Made by a program: the position numbers and the translations under genes
Shown: positions 15,752 through 24,883 of the stretch, in pieces
Numbering within the stretch: position 1 is the first letter of the stretch
Layout of the letters: each line of letters starts with the position of its first letter
Assembly: GCF_012971725.1 (NCBI RefSeq)
Contig: NZ_CP048833.1
Coordinates: 620,001-684,000 of the forward strand
Length of the DNA: 64,000 bases
From: Pseudomonas multiresinivorans
GTDB lineage: Bacteria > Pseudomonadota > Gammaproteobacteria > Pseudomonadales > Pseudomonadaceae
Reading direction: 5' to 3'
Notes under the pieces: generated by a model
Database searches by the model: none
What the model was told of the DNA's origin: nothing
What the model saw: the letters and a program-made list of their open reading frames with translations, nothing else

Positions 15752-17041
15752 ATGGCCTCGAACAATTCCAAAGCCAAAGCCGTCTTCCGCGTGGTGAGTG
15801 GCAACTTCCTCGAGATGTACGACTTCATGGTGTATGGCTTCTATGCCACCGCCATTGCCAAGACCTTCTTCCCCGGCGACGACCCCTTCGCCTCCCTGAT
15901 GCTGTCGCTGGCGACCTTCGGCGCCGGCTTCCTGATGCGTCCGCTCGGCGCCATCTTCCTTGGCGCGTACATCGACCGTCACGGCCGTCGCCAGGGCCTG
16001 ATCATCACCCTGGGCCTGATGGCCATGGGCACCCTGCTGATCGCCTTCGTTCCGGGCTACGCCACCCTGGGTGTCGCGGCACCCTTGCTGGTGCTGTTCG
16101 GCCGGTTGCTGCAGGGCTTCTCCGCCGGCGTGGAGCTGGGCGGCGTGTCGGTCTACCTCGCGGAAATCGCCACCCCGGGCAAGCGCGGCTTCTTCGTCAG
16201 TTGGCAATCGGCCAGCCAACAGGTCGCCGTGGTGTTTGCCGGCCTGCTGGGCGTGATCCTCAACCACTGGCTGAGCCCGCAGGACATGGGCGAGTGGGGC
16301 TGGCGCGTGCCCTTCTTCATCGGCTGCCTGATCGTCCCGGCGCTGTTCATCATCCGTCGCTCGCTGGAGGAAACCCCGGAGTTCCAGCAGCGCAAGCATC
16401 GCCCGACCCTGGGCCAGGTGCTGCGCTCCATCGGCCAGAACTTCGGCCTGGTGCTGGCCGGCACCGCCATGGTGGTGATGACCACGGTGTCCTTCTACCT
16501 GATCACCGCGTACACCCCGACCTTCGGCAGGAACGAGCTGCACCTGTCGGACTTCGACAGCCTGCTGGTGACCATGTGCGTGGGCCTGTCCAACTTCATC
16601 TGGCTGCCGGTGATGGGGGCGGTGTCCGATCGCATCGGTCGCAAGCCGCTGCTGCTGGCCGCCACTGTGCTGGCGCTGGTGACCGCCTACCCGATGTTGT
16701 CCTGGCTGGTGGCCGAGCCCAGCTTCGCTCGCCTGCTGGAGGTGGAGCTGTGGCTGTCCTTCCTCTATGGCAGCTACAACGGTGCGATGGTCGTCGCACT
16801 CACCGAGATCATGCCGGCGGACGTGCGCACCACCGGCTTCTCCCTGGCCTACAGCCTGGCGACCGCGACCTTCGGCGGCTTCACCCCGGCGGTCTGCACC
16901 TGGCTTATCCACACCCTCGACAACAAGGCTGCTCCGGGAATCTGGCTCAGTGGCGCGGCGGCCCTGGGCCTGCTCGCCACCCTGGTGCTGTTCCGCAAGG
17001 GCGCCCGTGCGCGGGAAGGGGCGCTGGCCGCTGGGGCCTGA
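15752..17041 (+). CDS. citA: Citrate/proton symporter, major facilitator family
   Basis: This 429-residue MFS protein has twelve predicted membrane helices. N-F-L-E-M-Y-D-F at residues 18-25, D-R-H-G-R-R-Q in loop 2-3 and S-D-R-I-G-R-K-P in loop 8-9 are the metabolite:H+ symporter (MHS) signatures. Similarity is to CitA/CitH citrate carriers (P. aeruginosa PA5476 type). ATG 15752 gives the usual short N-terminus. It is probably monocistronic with its promoter in the preceding gap. A DnaA box lies at 16905-16913. Confidence 0.87.
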   Translation: MASNNSKAKAVFRVVSGNFLEMYDFMVYGFYATAIAKTFFPGDDPFASLMLSLATFGAGFLMRPLGAIFLGAYIDRHGRRQGLIITLGLMAMGTLLIAFVPGYATLGVAAPLLVLFGRLLQGFSAGVELGGVSVYLAEIATPGKRGFFVSWQSASQQVAVVFAGLLGVILNHWLSPQDMGEWGWRVPFFIGCLIVPALFIIRRSLEETPEFQQRKHRPTLGQVLRSIGQNFGLVLAGTAMVVMTTVSFYLITAYTPTFGRNELHLSDFDSLLVTMCVGLSNFIWLPVMGAVSDRIGRKPLLLAATVLALVTAYPMLSWLVAEPSFARLLEVELWLSFLYGSYNGAMVVALTEIMPADVRTTGFSLAYSLATATFGGFTPAVCTWLIHTLDNKAAPGIWLSGAAALGLLATLVLFRKGARAREGALAAGA

Positions 17042-17165
17042 GACGCTCTGCGACGTTCTGCCCCAGCGCGGTTTCGGGCGGCATTGACTCAGGTCAGGCT
17101 TGCCCGGACCGCGCAGGAGAAGGATAGGGTCAACCCAATCCCTCTTCTCCAGCGGAGAACGCGTC

Positions 17166-17717
17166 ATGATCACCCACCCCACCGCCGAGCTCGCAGCCCT
17201 CGGGGCTGTTGGCGCCGATCATTGGATAGAAACCCTCGAAGACGGCAGCCATGTGCTGATCCGCCCGTTGCGCGCGGAAGATCGCGAGCGCGAGCGCCTG
17301 TTCCTCGAGCGCCTGTCCCCCATGACCCGCAAATTCCGCTTCCACGGCGAAGTGAAGATCGACGACAGACTGCTCGATCGCCTGATGGACGTGGACTACC
17401 AGACCACCATGGCTTTCATCGCCCTGACCCATGTGGACGGTGAACTGCGCGAAGTCGGCATCAGCCGTTACGCGGCTGTGGATAACCAGCAGTGCGAATG
17501 CGCGGTGACCATCGCCGACGAGTTCAAGCAACTGGGTCTTGGCCTTGCACTGATGCGCCACCTGATCGACGTGGCCAAGCGCAATGGCTTCCACCAGATG
17601 TACTCGATCGACTCGTCCATGGACCGCGACATGCGTGACATGGCCCGCGAGCTGGGCTTCCGCGCTCAGGTCGACCCGGACGATTCCTGCCAGGTCATCC
17701 GCCGCCTCGCCCTCTGA
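17166..17717 (+). CDS. GNAT-family N-acetyltransferase
   Basis: This 183-residue cytoplasmic protein has a GNAT fold: V-L-I-R-P-L-R-A-E-D near residue 30, beta-strand E-C-A-V-T-I-A-D-E, and the acetyl-CoA loop region Q-L-G-L-G-L-A-L-M near 122-130, a variant of Q/RxxGxG/A. The substrate is unknown. Similar domains occur in protein lysine acetyltransferases, but here there is no CoA-binding partner domain. ATG 17166, preceded by AGCGGAGAAC, is preferred over TTG 17100. A DnaA box overlaps the codons for A-V-D-N. Confidence 0.78.
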   Translation: MITHPTAELAALGAVGADHWIETLEDGSHVLIRPLRAEDRERERLFLERLSPMTRKFRFHGEVKIDDRLLDRLMDVDYQTTMAFIALTHVDGELREVGISRYAAVDNQQCECAVTIADEFKQLGLGLALMRHLIDVAKRNGFHQMYSIDSSMDRDMRDMARELGFRAQVDPDDSCQVIRRLAL

Positions 17718-17740
17718 GGCTCATCCGGCCCGGCGGGCAA

Positions 17741-19114
17741 TCAGCCCCGCCGGCGCCAGAGCGCCAGCCCGACCAGGACCGCCAACAGCAGCGCGCCCAG
17801 CGCTGAAAGTGGATAGACCATATCGTCGTCCAGCAGCGGTTTCTCGATACGCAGATAACCCTCGTCCTTGAACAGCTGCTGCGCCACGTCGTTGGCTTGC
17901 TTGAGGCTGACCCTTGCCAGGCGCTTGTCCTCGTCGGGGAACTTGCCGTCGTCGAAATCCGCCAGGGCACCCCAGTAGTAATCCGCCAGCGTCGAGTTGC
18001 CCGGTGTGCTCCAGGCCAGTTGCGCGCGCGCCACGCGCTGGATGCGGGCAAAGCGCTGCGGGTCGAGGCCGTCATGGCGGATCTTGTCCACCAGGTCCTT
18101 CAGGGCCTGCTGGGTCACCTTCTCCTGGTCGCGCTCGACATCGGCGTTCAGGCTCATGAAGCCCTGGTTGGCCCAGGCGGTGCGTTCGCTCCAGGGGCCA
18201 TAGGAGAGCTCCCGGCGTACACGCAGCTCGGTGTAGAGCGCATCGTTGAGGTAGGCCTGCAGCAGGTCCAGCGTGGCGCCGTCGGCTTCCGCCGGCTCGG
18301 GGAATATCCAGTGCAGTACGGCGCTTTCGCCGAACAGCCCGGTGGTCAGGCTGCGCTGGCGCTCGGCCCCCTTCTTCATCTGCGGCAGGTCGCGGCGCTC
18401 CGGGGTGTCGTGATCGACCAGGGCGCCGTAGGTGCGGCCCAGGTAGACCGGCAGGCGCGGGTCGAGGTCGCCGACGATGATCAGGGTCATGTTGCTGGGG
18501 ACGTACCAGTCCTTGCGCAGCTGCTCCAGCTGGGCCTGGGTCAGGTTATCCACAGGCGCGCGCTCGTCGCACGACAGCCCCAGTTCCACGGCCAGCTGTT
18601 CCTGGCCGGCGCGGCTGACGTTCTGGTGGTCCAGCCAGCGCTGCAGATGCGAATAATGGCCGCCGTCCTCGCGCACCAGCACCTGTTTGGCGGAGTCGAT
18701 CCTGCGCTGGTCGAGCTGGGTGCGGGTGATGATTTCCAGCAGCAGGTCCAGCACCTGGCGCTGGGTGGCGGCGGGGGATTCGACGACGAAAGCGGTGTCG
18801 CCCTCGCTGGTGTAGGCGTTCCACTGGCCGCCCAGGGCCTGCATGCGCGCTTCCAGGTCGGCCTCGTCGCCGCCATCCAGGCCACTGAAGAACAGGTGCT
18901 CCATCAGGTGCGGTAGCTGCCGGTCGCGGCAACTGAAATCACTGAAGCCGACGCCGACGATCAGGCGGATCGACACGTGGCCCTTCTCGCGGGTGGGCTT
19001 GAACAGCACGCCCATGCCGTTCTCCAGCTGATAGGCCTCGACCGTCTGTCGCTGGTCGGCAAGGGACCAAGTGTTGAGCAGCAGGGACAGCAGGGGGACG
19101 AACAACCAACGCAT
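17741..19114 (-). CDS. M16-family zinc metallopeptidase, membrane-anchored
   Basis: This 457-residue protein has a signal peptide (W-L-F-V-P-L-L-S-L-L) and an inverted zinc motif H-L-M-E-H in the N-terminal M16 domain, with downstream acidic residues (E-G-D-T-A-F) as in pitrilysin-like peptidases. The second M16 domain follows, with R-R-E-L-S-Y-G-P. A C-terminal hydrophobic helix and R-R-R-G tail suggest an inner-membrane anchor with the protease domain periplasmic. ATG 19114 gives the signal peptide directly; TTG 19135 adds only seven residues. It converges on the GNAT gene, with a GC-rich hairpin (17731-17752) between them. Substrate unknown. Confidence 0.83.
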   Translation of the reverse strand: MRWLFVPLLSLLLNTWSLADQRQTVEAYQLENGMGVLFKPTREKGHVSIRLIVGVGFSDFSCRDRQLPHLMEHLFFSGLDGGDEADLEARMQALGGQWNAYTSEGDTAFVVESPAATQRQVLDLLLEIITRTQLDQRRIDSAKQVLVREDGGHYSHLQRWLDHQNVSRAGQEQLAVELGLSCDERAPVDNLTQAQLEQLRKDWYVPSNMTLIIVGDLDPRLPVYLGRTYGALVDHDTPERRDLPQMKKGAERQRSLTTGLFGESAVLHWIFPEPAEADGATLDLLQAYLNDALYTELRVRRELSYGPWSERTAWANQGFMSLNADVERDQEKVTQQALKDLVDKIRHDGLDPQRFARIQRVARAQLAWSTPGNSTLADYYWGALADFDDGKFPDEDKRLARVSLKQANDVAQQLFKDEGYLRIEKPLLDDDMVYPLSALGALLLAVLVGLALWRRRG

Positions 19115-19320
19115 GAGCGGTGAGCCTGGACGCAAAGCCGTGAGGATAGCGGATTGACCGGCTCGAACCCACCGCGTTCAACCTTTGTCGGGTGGCATCT
19201 TTGGTCATGGGGCTGGCTTGTGCGGTCACTGTCGGTGCTGGCGCAGTGGAACTACGCTGCAAGCACGCACCCCTTCAATAGCCCAAAGTTCGCCGCGTAC
19301 CCGAGCGATCTGGAGGTTTC

Positions 19321-20277
19321 ATGCGCGTATTGATCACCGGCGCCGCTGGCTTTCTGGGGCAGAGCCTGCTCAATGAGCTGGCCGTGCAGCACCTGGATTG
19401 GACGCTGATCGCCGGAGACGTCAGGCGCATCAATACCCAGGGCCTGCGCCCCAACATCGAGCCGGTTGCACTGGACCTGGGGGTGGCTGCGCAGGTGAAT
19501 GCCTGCATAGAACAATGGCGGCCGGACGCCATCGTCCATCTCGCCGCCGTGGTCAACCCGCCGCGGGAAATGACCTCGCAGAAGCTGCATGCCATCGAAG
19601 TCGGCGGTACTCGCGCGCTGATCGAGGCGGCGCGGCAGAACGGCGTGCAGCAGCTGATAGTCACCAGCTCCGGCGTCGCTTATGGCTTTCACCGCGACAA
19701 CGCCGAGTGGATCGACGAATCCCATCCGCTGCGCGGACACCCGCACCTGCTCCATGCGCGCTGCAAGCAGGAGATCGAACAGCTGCTGGCCGACGCGCGG
19801 AAACGTTATCCACAGCTCAAGCAGTTGATCCTGCGTCCCGGCACCATCCTCGGCCGACGTGTGCATAACCCGCTGAGCGAACTCTTTGCCCGGCCCACCA
19901 TGGTGGGAGTGCTGGGGCACCGCAGCCGCTTCGTGTTCATCTGGGACCAGGATGTCGTCAACGTGATCCGCCAGGGACTGGAACGCGGCAGCGAGGGCAT
20001 CTACAACCTCGCCGGCGATGGCGCGTTGTCCTTGCGCGAAATCGCCGGCCTGCTCAACAAACCCTATCGGTCCATGCCTGCAGGCCTGATGCGCATGGGG
20101 CTGGGGCTGCTCAAGCCGCTGGGTTTGTCGCGCTTCGGTCCGGAACAGGTGGACTACCTGCGCTATCGGCCAGTGCTGGACAATCGCCGGTTGAAGGAAG
20201 AGTTCGGCTACGAGCCGCGCTATTCCAGCCGCGAGGCCTTCCTGGCCTATCTCGCCGCGCGGGGACCGAACGGCTGA
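19321..20277 (+). CDS. NAD-dependent epimerase/dehydratase-like SDR protein
   Basis: This 318-residue extended short-chain dehydrogenase fold has an N-terminal V-L-I-T-G-A-A-G-F-L-G (GxxGxxG) nucleotide motif and V-H-L-A-A-V-V-N-P near residue 75. The catalytic YxxxK seems to be H-A-R-C-K near residue 145: the Tyr is replaced by His while the Lys is kept. V-T-S-S-G-V-A-Y-G supplies the Ser. Substrate and activity are unknown. AUG 19321 is preceded by TGGAGG. It is convergent with the AraC-type gene. A DnaA box lies at 19806. Confidence 0.78.
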   Translation: MRVLITGAAGFLGQSLLNELAVQHLDWTLIAGDVRRINTQGLRPNIEPVALDLGVAAQVNACIEQWRPDAIVHLAAVVNPPREMTSQKLHAIEVGGTRALIEAARQNGVQQLIVTSSGVAYGFHRDNAEWIDESHPLRGHPHLLHARCKQEIEQLLADARKRYPQLKQLILRPGTILGRRVHNPLSELFARPTMVGVLGHRSRFVFIWDQDVVNVIRQGLERGSEGIYNLAGDGALSLREIAGLLNKPYRSMPAGLMRMGLGLLKPLGLSRFGPEQVDYLRYRPVLDNRRLKEEFGYEPRYSSREAFLAYLAARGPNG

Positions 20278-20347
20278 ATCTCAGGCTGTGGATATCCTGT
20301 AGGCAAGTCTGTTGAAAAGCTTCCTGGTCGTTACTTGCCGAGGCCGG

Positions 20348-21382
20348 CTAACTGCCTGACTGCCGCCTGCGCTGGCGGTACTCGCCCGGTGTCAGTCCCG
20401 TCCAGTGACGGAAGGCACGGAAGAACACGCTGGGTTCGGAATAGCCGAGCAGGGCGGCGATATCCGTGGCCGGCAGGTTGCCTTCGCCCAGGTAGCGTTC
20501 CGCCAGCTGCCGGCGGGTGTCGGCGAGAAGCTGTTGATAACTGCTGCCTTCCTCCGCCAGCCGGCGCTGCAGCGTGCGCTCGCTCAGGCCCAGCTCGCTG
20601 GCAACCGAAGCGCGGCCTGGCTCGCCGCGGGCCAGTTGCTCACCCAGCAGGGCGACGACACGGCCGCTGATGCTGGCGCTGGGCAGCCGGGCGAGCAGGC
20701 CTTCGGCGTGCTGGCGAAGCAGATCGCGCAGCGGCGGATTGGCCTGGGGCAGCGGAGCGTCGATGAGTGCCCTGGGCAGTCCCATGGCGTAGTCAGGGGC
20801 ATCAAACTGCAGAGGGCAGCCGAAGGCCTTCTCATATTCTTCGAGATTCTCCGGCTGGCTGTGCATGAAGCGGCAGCCGGCCAGTTGCAGGCCGCTGAGC
20901 AGGGCGCGCAGCTGGCGCGCCCAGAACCCCAGCAGCGCCAGGGCGCGGGCTCGGGTCGCTGGCGGCTCGGGGCGCAGCGGGCGATAGGTCACCCAGATGA
21001 TCTCGGCTTGCGCCTCAATGGCTACCTGGCCGCCTTCGCCTACCAGGCGCTGGTAGCGCATGGCCGACTCGAGGGCGTCACCCAGCGTGGTGCTCGACTG
21101 CAGCAGATAGCCCAGCGCGCTGAAGGAGGCCGGCGACAGGGCGCGGCCCATCGCCAGGCCTGGCTCGTCGTGCTTCAAGTCGGTCTGGATCACCTGCCAC
21201 ATGCGCTCCTGCAGCGCGAAGTCGATGCGCGCATCCGGATCGCTGAGCTGGGATTCCTGAATGCCGCTGGCAGCGAGCAGCACATCGCGGTTCATACCGA
21301 GACGCACGGCCGCCAGCAGAATGGCCTGGGTCAGGCTGGCGCTGACCGAGGGAGGGCGTTGGGATTGAGTGCATGCTTCCAT
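20348..21382 (-). CDS. AraC-family transcriptional regulator
   Basis: This 344-residue protein has an N-terminal arabinose-binding-type domain (pfam12625-like; G-L-A-M-G-R and S-A-L-G-Y-L-L near 75-95) and a C-terminal double HTH at about 245-340 with L-G-L-S-E-R-T-L-Q-R-R-L and L-G-Y-S-E-P-S-V-F-F-R-A-F-R-H-W-T-G. This class includes OruR-, ArgR- and PhbR-like regulators. No target can be assigned: the neighbours are a convergent SDR gene and, upstream, the same-strand end of the Na/Pi transporter 96 bases away. Confidence 0.88.
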   Translation of the reverse strand: MEACTQSQRPPSVSASLTQAILLAAVRLGMNRDVLLAASGIQESQLSDPDARIDFALQERMWQVIQTDLKHDEPGLAMGRALSPASFSALGYLLQSSTTLGDALESAMRYQRLVGEGGQVAIEAQAEIIWVTYRPLRPEPPATRARALALLGFWARQLRALLSGLQLAGCRFMHSQPENLEEYEKAFGCPLQFDAPDYAMGLPRALIDAPLPQANPPLRDLLRQHAEGLLARLPSASISGRVVALLGEQLARGEPGRASVASELGLSERTLQRRLAEEGSSYQQLLADTRRQLAERYLGEGNLPATDIAALLGYSEPSVFFRAFRHWTGLTPGEYRQRRRQSGS

Positions 21383-21478
21383 GGCGGCGGATTCTGCCCG
21401 AACCCTGGGCGTCGTGATATCAGGACTTTGTAGGGGCTGGCGAACGTTCCGACGAAGCGCTCGCCCTGTCCCTGGCCG

Positions 21479-23203
21479 TCAACCCGTCGCGCTGGAGCCG
21501 GGCGGAGCCGGCCGCTGCTGATCCTGTACCGCTTCGACTTCGCGTTCAACGAAGTCATCGTCTTCCCCAAGTTCAGTGATTGCCGAACTGCTGGCATCCG
21601 GGTTGTCCAGAACAGCATAGGCGATGGCGCAGAACAGCGAGTTCAAGCGCTTCATGTCGCTGATCAGGTCCAGGTGCAGCGAGCTGGTCTCGATGCTCTG
21701 TACCACCTGCTGGCGCAGGCGATCGACATGCGAGTGGGCGAAGCGCCGTTCCTGCAGGCGGAAGCGCTGCTTGGCGCGACGCAGGCGCTTGGCGCCTTCC
21801 TGGTCACCATTGAGGAACACCGACAGGGACAGGCGCAGGTTGGCCACCAACTGACCGTGCAGCACGGTGATCTCCTCCAGGCCGTTGTCGGAGAAGGAGC
21901 GGCTGCGCGAGGTCTTCTTGTCCTGCACGGCGCCGAGCATGTGCTCGATGATGTCGCCCGCCTGCTCGAGGTTGATCGCCAGTTCGATGATCTCCGCCCA
22001 GCGACGGCTGTCGGCTTCGCTCAGGTCTTCGCGGGGCATGCGCGCCAGGTACAGCTTGATCGCGGTGTAGAGGGCGTCGACGTCGTCATCCTGCTTGCGG
22101 ATCTCCTTGCCCAGCAGCGGGTCGCCGCTGTGGATAACCTGCATCAGGTTGTTCAGCATCTGCTCGACGATATCGCCCATGCGCAGGGTTTCGCGCACCG
22201 CATTGACCAGCGCCAGGCTCGGTGTGTCCAGTGCGCCGGGGTCGAGGTGGCGCGGGCGCACGATATCTTCCGGCGAATGGCGGTCGGGCATGATGCGCGT
22301 ACAGAAGGCTGCCATCTGCCCGGTCAGCGGCAGGCAGGCGAGGCAGCGGGTGGTGTTGTAGAGCACGTGGAAGGCGATCACCAGTTCGGCGGTGCTGAAC
22401 TGCCAGTGGTCGATCCAGTCGGCCAGCGGGCCTACCAGCGGCAGCACCAGGGCGCAGCCGACGACCTTGAACAGCAGGCTGCCCAGTGCCACGCGGCGGC
22501 CGGCGGCGTTCTGCGAGGAGGCACTGATCATCGCCAGGATTCCGCTGCCCAGGTTGGCGCCGATCACCAGGCACAGCGCCACTTTCAGCGAGATCACCTT
22601 GGAGGCGGCCAGCGTCGCGGTAAGCAGCACGGCCGCCAGGCTGGAATAGGAAATCATCGCGAACAGCGCGCCAGTGAGCGCATCCAGCATCACGTCGCCG
22701 GTGAGGCTGGAGAACAGCACCTTGACACCCTTGGCCTGGGTCATGGGTTCTGCCGCGGCGACAATCAGTTGCAGCGCCAGGACGATCAGCCCGAGGCCGA
22801 TGAATACCCGGCCCAGTTGGCCGAGGCGCGACTTCTGGCGGCCGAGGAAGAAGATCACCCCGAAGAAGATCAGCAGCGGCGACAGCCACGACAGATCGAG
22901 GGTCAGTACCCGCGCCATCAGCGCCGTGCCGACGTCGGCGCCGAGCATGATCGCCAGCGCTGGCGCCAGGGCCATCAGCCCGGTGGCGACGAAGGAGGTC
23001 GCCAGCAGCGCCGTGGCGTTGCTGCTCTGCACCAGCGCGGTGACACCGATGCCGGCGGCGAAGGCCAGCGGGCGCTTTTCTACGCTGCGGCTGAGGATTT
23101 TTCGCAGATTACTGCCGTAGACCCTGAGGATGCCGGTGCGGACTATGTGAGTGCCCCACACCAACAGGGCGACGGCAGAGAGCAGATCGAGCAGTTTGAG
23201 CAT
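21479..23203 (-). CDS. Na/Pi-cotransporter family protein with PhoU-like domain
   Basis: This 574-residue protein has residues about 1-340 as two repeated Na_Pi_cotrans units with the Q-S-S-N-A-T signature (near residue 55) and a second G-A-N-L-G-S-G motif near 245. Residues about 365-560 form a cytoplasmic PhoU-like helical domain. Relatives (YjbB/NptA) move phosphate, often exporting excess. MLKLLDLL at 23203 is the first residue group that fits membrane insertion; the longer upstream frame is Arg/Pro-rich low complexity and rejected. A PHO-box-like site lies 130 bases upstream. A DnaA box is at 22129. Confidence 0.87.
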   Translation of the reverse strand: MLKLLDLLSAVALLVWGTHIVRTGILRVYGSNLRKILSRSVEKRPLAFAAGIGVTALVQSSNATALLATSFVATGLMALAPALAIMLGADVGTALMARVLTLDLSWLSPLLIFFGVIFFLGRQKSRLGQLGRVFIGLGLIVLALQLIVAAAEPMTQAKGVKVLFSSLTGDVMLDALTGALFAMISYSSLAAVLLTATLAASKVISLKVALCLVIGANLGSGILAMISASSQNAAGRRVALGSLLFKVVGCALVLPLVGPLADWIDHWQFSTAELVIAFHVLYNTTRCLACLPLTGQMAAFCTRIMPDRHSPEDIVRPRHLDPGALDTPSLALVNAVRETLRMGDIVEQMLNNLMQVIHSGDPLLGKEIRKQDDDVDALYTAIKLYLARMPREDLSEADSRRWAEIIELAINLEQAGDIIEHMLGAVQDKKTSRSRSFSDNGLEEITVLHGQLVANLRLSLSVFLNGDQEGAKRLRRAKQRFRLQERRFAHSHVDRLRQQVVQSIETSSLHLDLISDMKRLNSLFCAIAYAVLDNPDASSSAITELGEDDDFVEREVEAVQDQQRPAPPGSSATG

Positions 23204-23331
23204 GTCGGGCCCCCTTGCACGCAAATGGGCCCGCGGGCGGAGCGTCCGTCGACGGACCCTGTAACGACCTCGCCCGCGGCTCCGTACAGACAGCGCGGAG
23301 GGCCGAGAAGGACACGGCAGCATTCAGGCGA

Positions 23332-23349
23332 TTGTCACAAGACTGTCAT
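23332..23349 (+). promoter_or_regulatory. PHO-box-like site (PhoB)
   Basis: TTGTCAC-AAGA-CTGTCAT matches the PhoB layout of two seven-base direct repeats (consensus CTGTCAT/C) spaced by four bases, with two departures in the first repeat. It lies between the divergent Na/Pi transporter (start 23203) and the PQQ-type dehydrogenase (start 23559); orientation favours the rightward gene. An ACCCTC/GAGGGT inverted repeat follows at 23355-23376. The rest of the 355-base gap shows nothing I can name. Confidence 0.6.
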
Positions 23350-23558
23350 GGTAGACCCTCGTTCTTCCCTGAGGGTTCGCCAAATCTCTGATTTGCCGGG
23401 ATTCCTGTCTGTCAGTAAAGCCGATCAAACACGGGTGCGAGAGGCTTTGCATCGGTTATTTCGCACGGATCGGCGGGCGGATATGTCTAGACTGCCTAAC
23501 CATTTGCTGACAGAAGTGCTCATCGACATGGATGCGCCACAGGCCGAGGAGAAGTTGC

Positions 23559-24866
23559 ATGCGTAGGTCGTTCCCCCTCCTGATCGCACTGGCGGTGGCC
23601 GGTTGCGGCGACAAGTCGGCGCTGCCGTTCAACGCCGGCACCGGACCTCAACCGCAATTGCCCGAACCCCAGAGCAGCGTGCTGCCCACCGTCAATATCG
23701 CCACCGCCACCGGCTGGCCCGCCGGGCAGATGCCCCGTGCTGCCGAAGGCCTGGAGGTGCAGCGCTTCGCCGACAAGCTCGAACACCCGCGTTGGCTTTA
23801 CGTGCTGCCCAACGGCGATGTGCTGGTGGCGGAAAGCTCGGCACCGCCCAAGGAAGAATCCGGCGGATTGAAGGACTGGGTCGCCGGCAAGGTCATGGCC
23901 AAGGCCGGGGCCTCGGTACCCAGCGCCAACCGCATCACCCTGCTGCGCGACGCCGATGGCGACGGTGTGCCGGAACAGCGCAGCGTGCTGCTGGAAGGCC
24001 TGTTCTCGCCCTTCGGCATGGCGCTTGTGGATAACTGGTTGTATGTCGCCAACGCCGACGCCGTTGTGCGCTTCCCGTACAAGACCGGTGAGACGACGAT
24101 CAGCGCACCGGCGGAAAAGGTCGTCGACCTGCCGGGCGGGCCGATCAACCACCACTGGACCAAGAATATCCTCGCCAGCCCCGACGGCCGCTACCTGTAC
24201 GCCACTGTGGGTTCCAACAGCAACGTCGGCGAGAACGGGCTGGACGCGGAGAGGAACCGCGCGGCGATCCTGCAGATCGACCTCTCCAACCGTAACGTGC
24301 GGGTATTCGCCTCCGGCCTGCGCAACCCCAACGGGCTGGGCTGGGAGCCCAACACCGGCGCCCTGTGGACAGCCGTGAACGAGCGCGACGAACTGGGCAA
24401 CGACCTGGTGCCCGACTACATGACCTCGGTGAAGGAAGGCGGCTTCTACGGCTGGCCCTGGAGCTATTTCGGCCAGCATGTGGATAAACGCGTCGAACCG
24501 CCGCGCCCGGACATGGTGCAGAAGGCCCTGGTGCCCGACTACGCCCTGGGTTCGCACACCGCATCCCTCGGCCTTGCCTTCTATCAGGGCAGCCTGCTGC
24601 CGGAGCGCTATCGTGGCGGCGTGTTCATCGGCCAGCACGGCTCGTGGAACCGCAAGCCGCGCAGCGGTTACCAGGTGGTGTTCATCCCCTTCGGCAGCGG
24701 CAAGCCCAACGGCCAGCCGGTGACGGTGCTGGACGGTTTCGTCAACGACAAGGAAGAAGCCATGGGCCGTCCTGTCGGTGTCGCTGTGGATAAGTTTGGC
24801 GGCGTGCTGGTGGCCGATGATGTGGGCAACACCGTGTGGCGGCTGCGCCCGGCTACCCTGAAGTGA
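23559..24866 (+). CDS. PQQ-dependent sugar (sorbosone/glucose-type) dehydrogenase lipoprotein
   Basis: This 435-residue protein has a lipoprotein signal ending A-V-A-G-C-G (Cys near 16). The rest is a six-bladed beta-propeller of the soluble glucose/sorbosone dehydrogenase class: L-E-H-P-R-W-L-Y-V-L-P-N-G-D near 70, L-R-N-P-N-G-L-G-W, and W-N-R-K-P-R-S-G-Y-Q-V near the end. Such enzymes oxidise sugars or related alcohols in the periplasm; the physiological substrate of this clade is unknown. The start is ATG 23559 within GAGGAGAAGTTGCATG. Three DnaA boxes lie within it (24026, 24479, 24785). The LEA2 lipoprotein gene follows 17 bases later. Confidence 0.85.
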   Translation: MRRSFPLLIALAVAGCGDKSALPFNAGTGPQPQLPEPQSSVLPTVNIATATGWPAGQMPRAAEGLEVQRFADKLEHPRWLYVLPNGDVLVAESSAPPKEESGGLKDWVAGKVMAKAGASVPSANRITLLRDADGDGVPEQRSVLLEGLFSPFGMALVDNWLYVANADAVVRFPYKTGETTISAPAEKVVDLPGGPINHHWTKNILASPDGRYLYATVGSNSNVGENGLDAERNRAAILQIDLSNRNVRVFASGLRNPNGLGWEPNTGALWTAVNERDELGNDLVPDYMTSVKEGGFYGWPWSYFGQHVDKRVEPPRPDMVQKALVPDYALGSHTASLGLAFYQGSLLPERYRGGVFIGQHGSWNRKPRSGYQVVFIPFGSGKPNGQPVTVLDGFVNDKEEAMGRPVGVAVDKFGGVLVADDVGNTVWRLRPATLK

Positions 24867-24883
24867 ATCGACGAGGAGAGAGC

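Noticed and set aside
17731..17752. Rho-independent terminator between the GNAT and M16 genes
   Set aside because: GC-rich inverted repeat without a T-tract on either side.
21674..23566. 630-residue rightward frame opposite the Na/Pi transporter
   Set aside because: Gln/His/Arg-rich antisense shadow without a recognisable domain.
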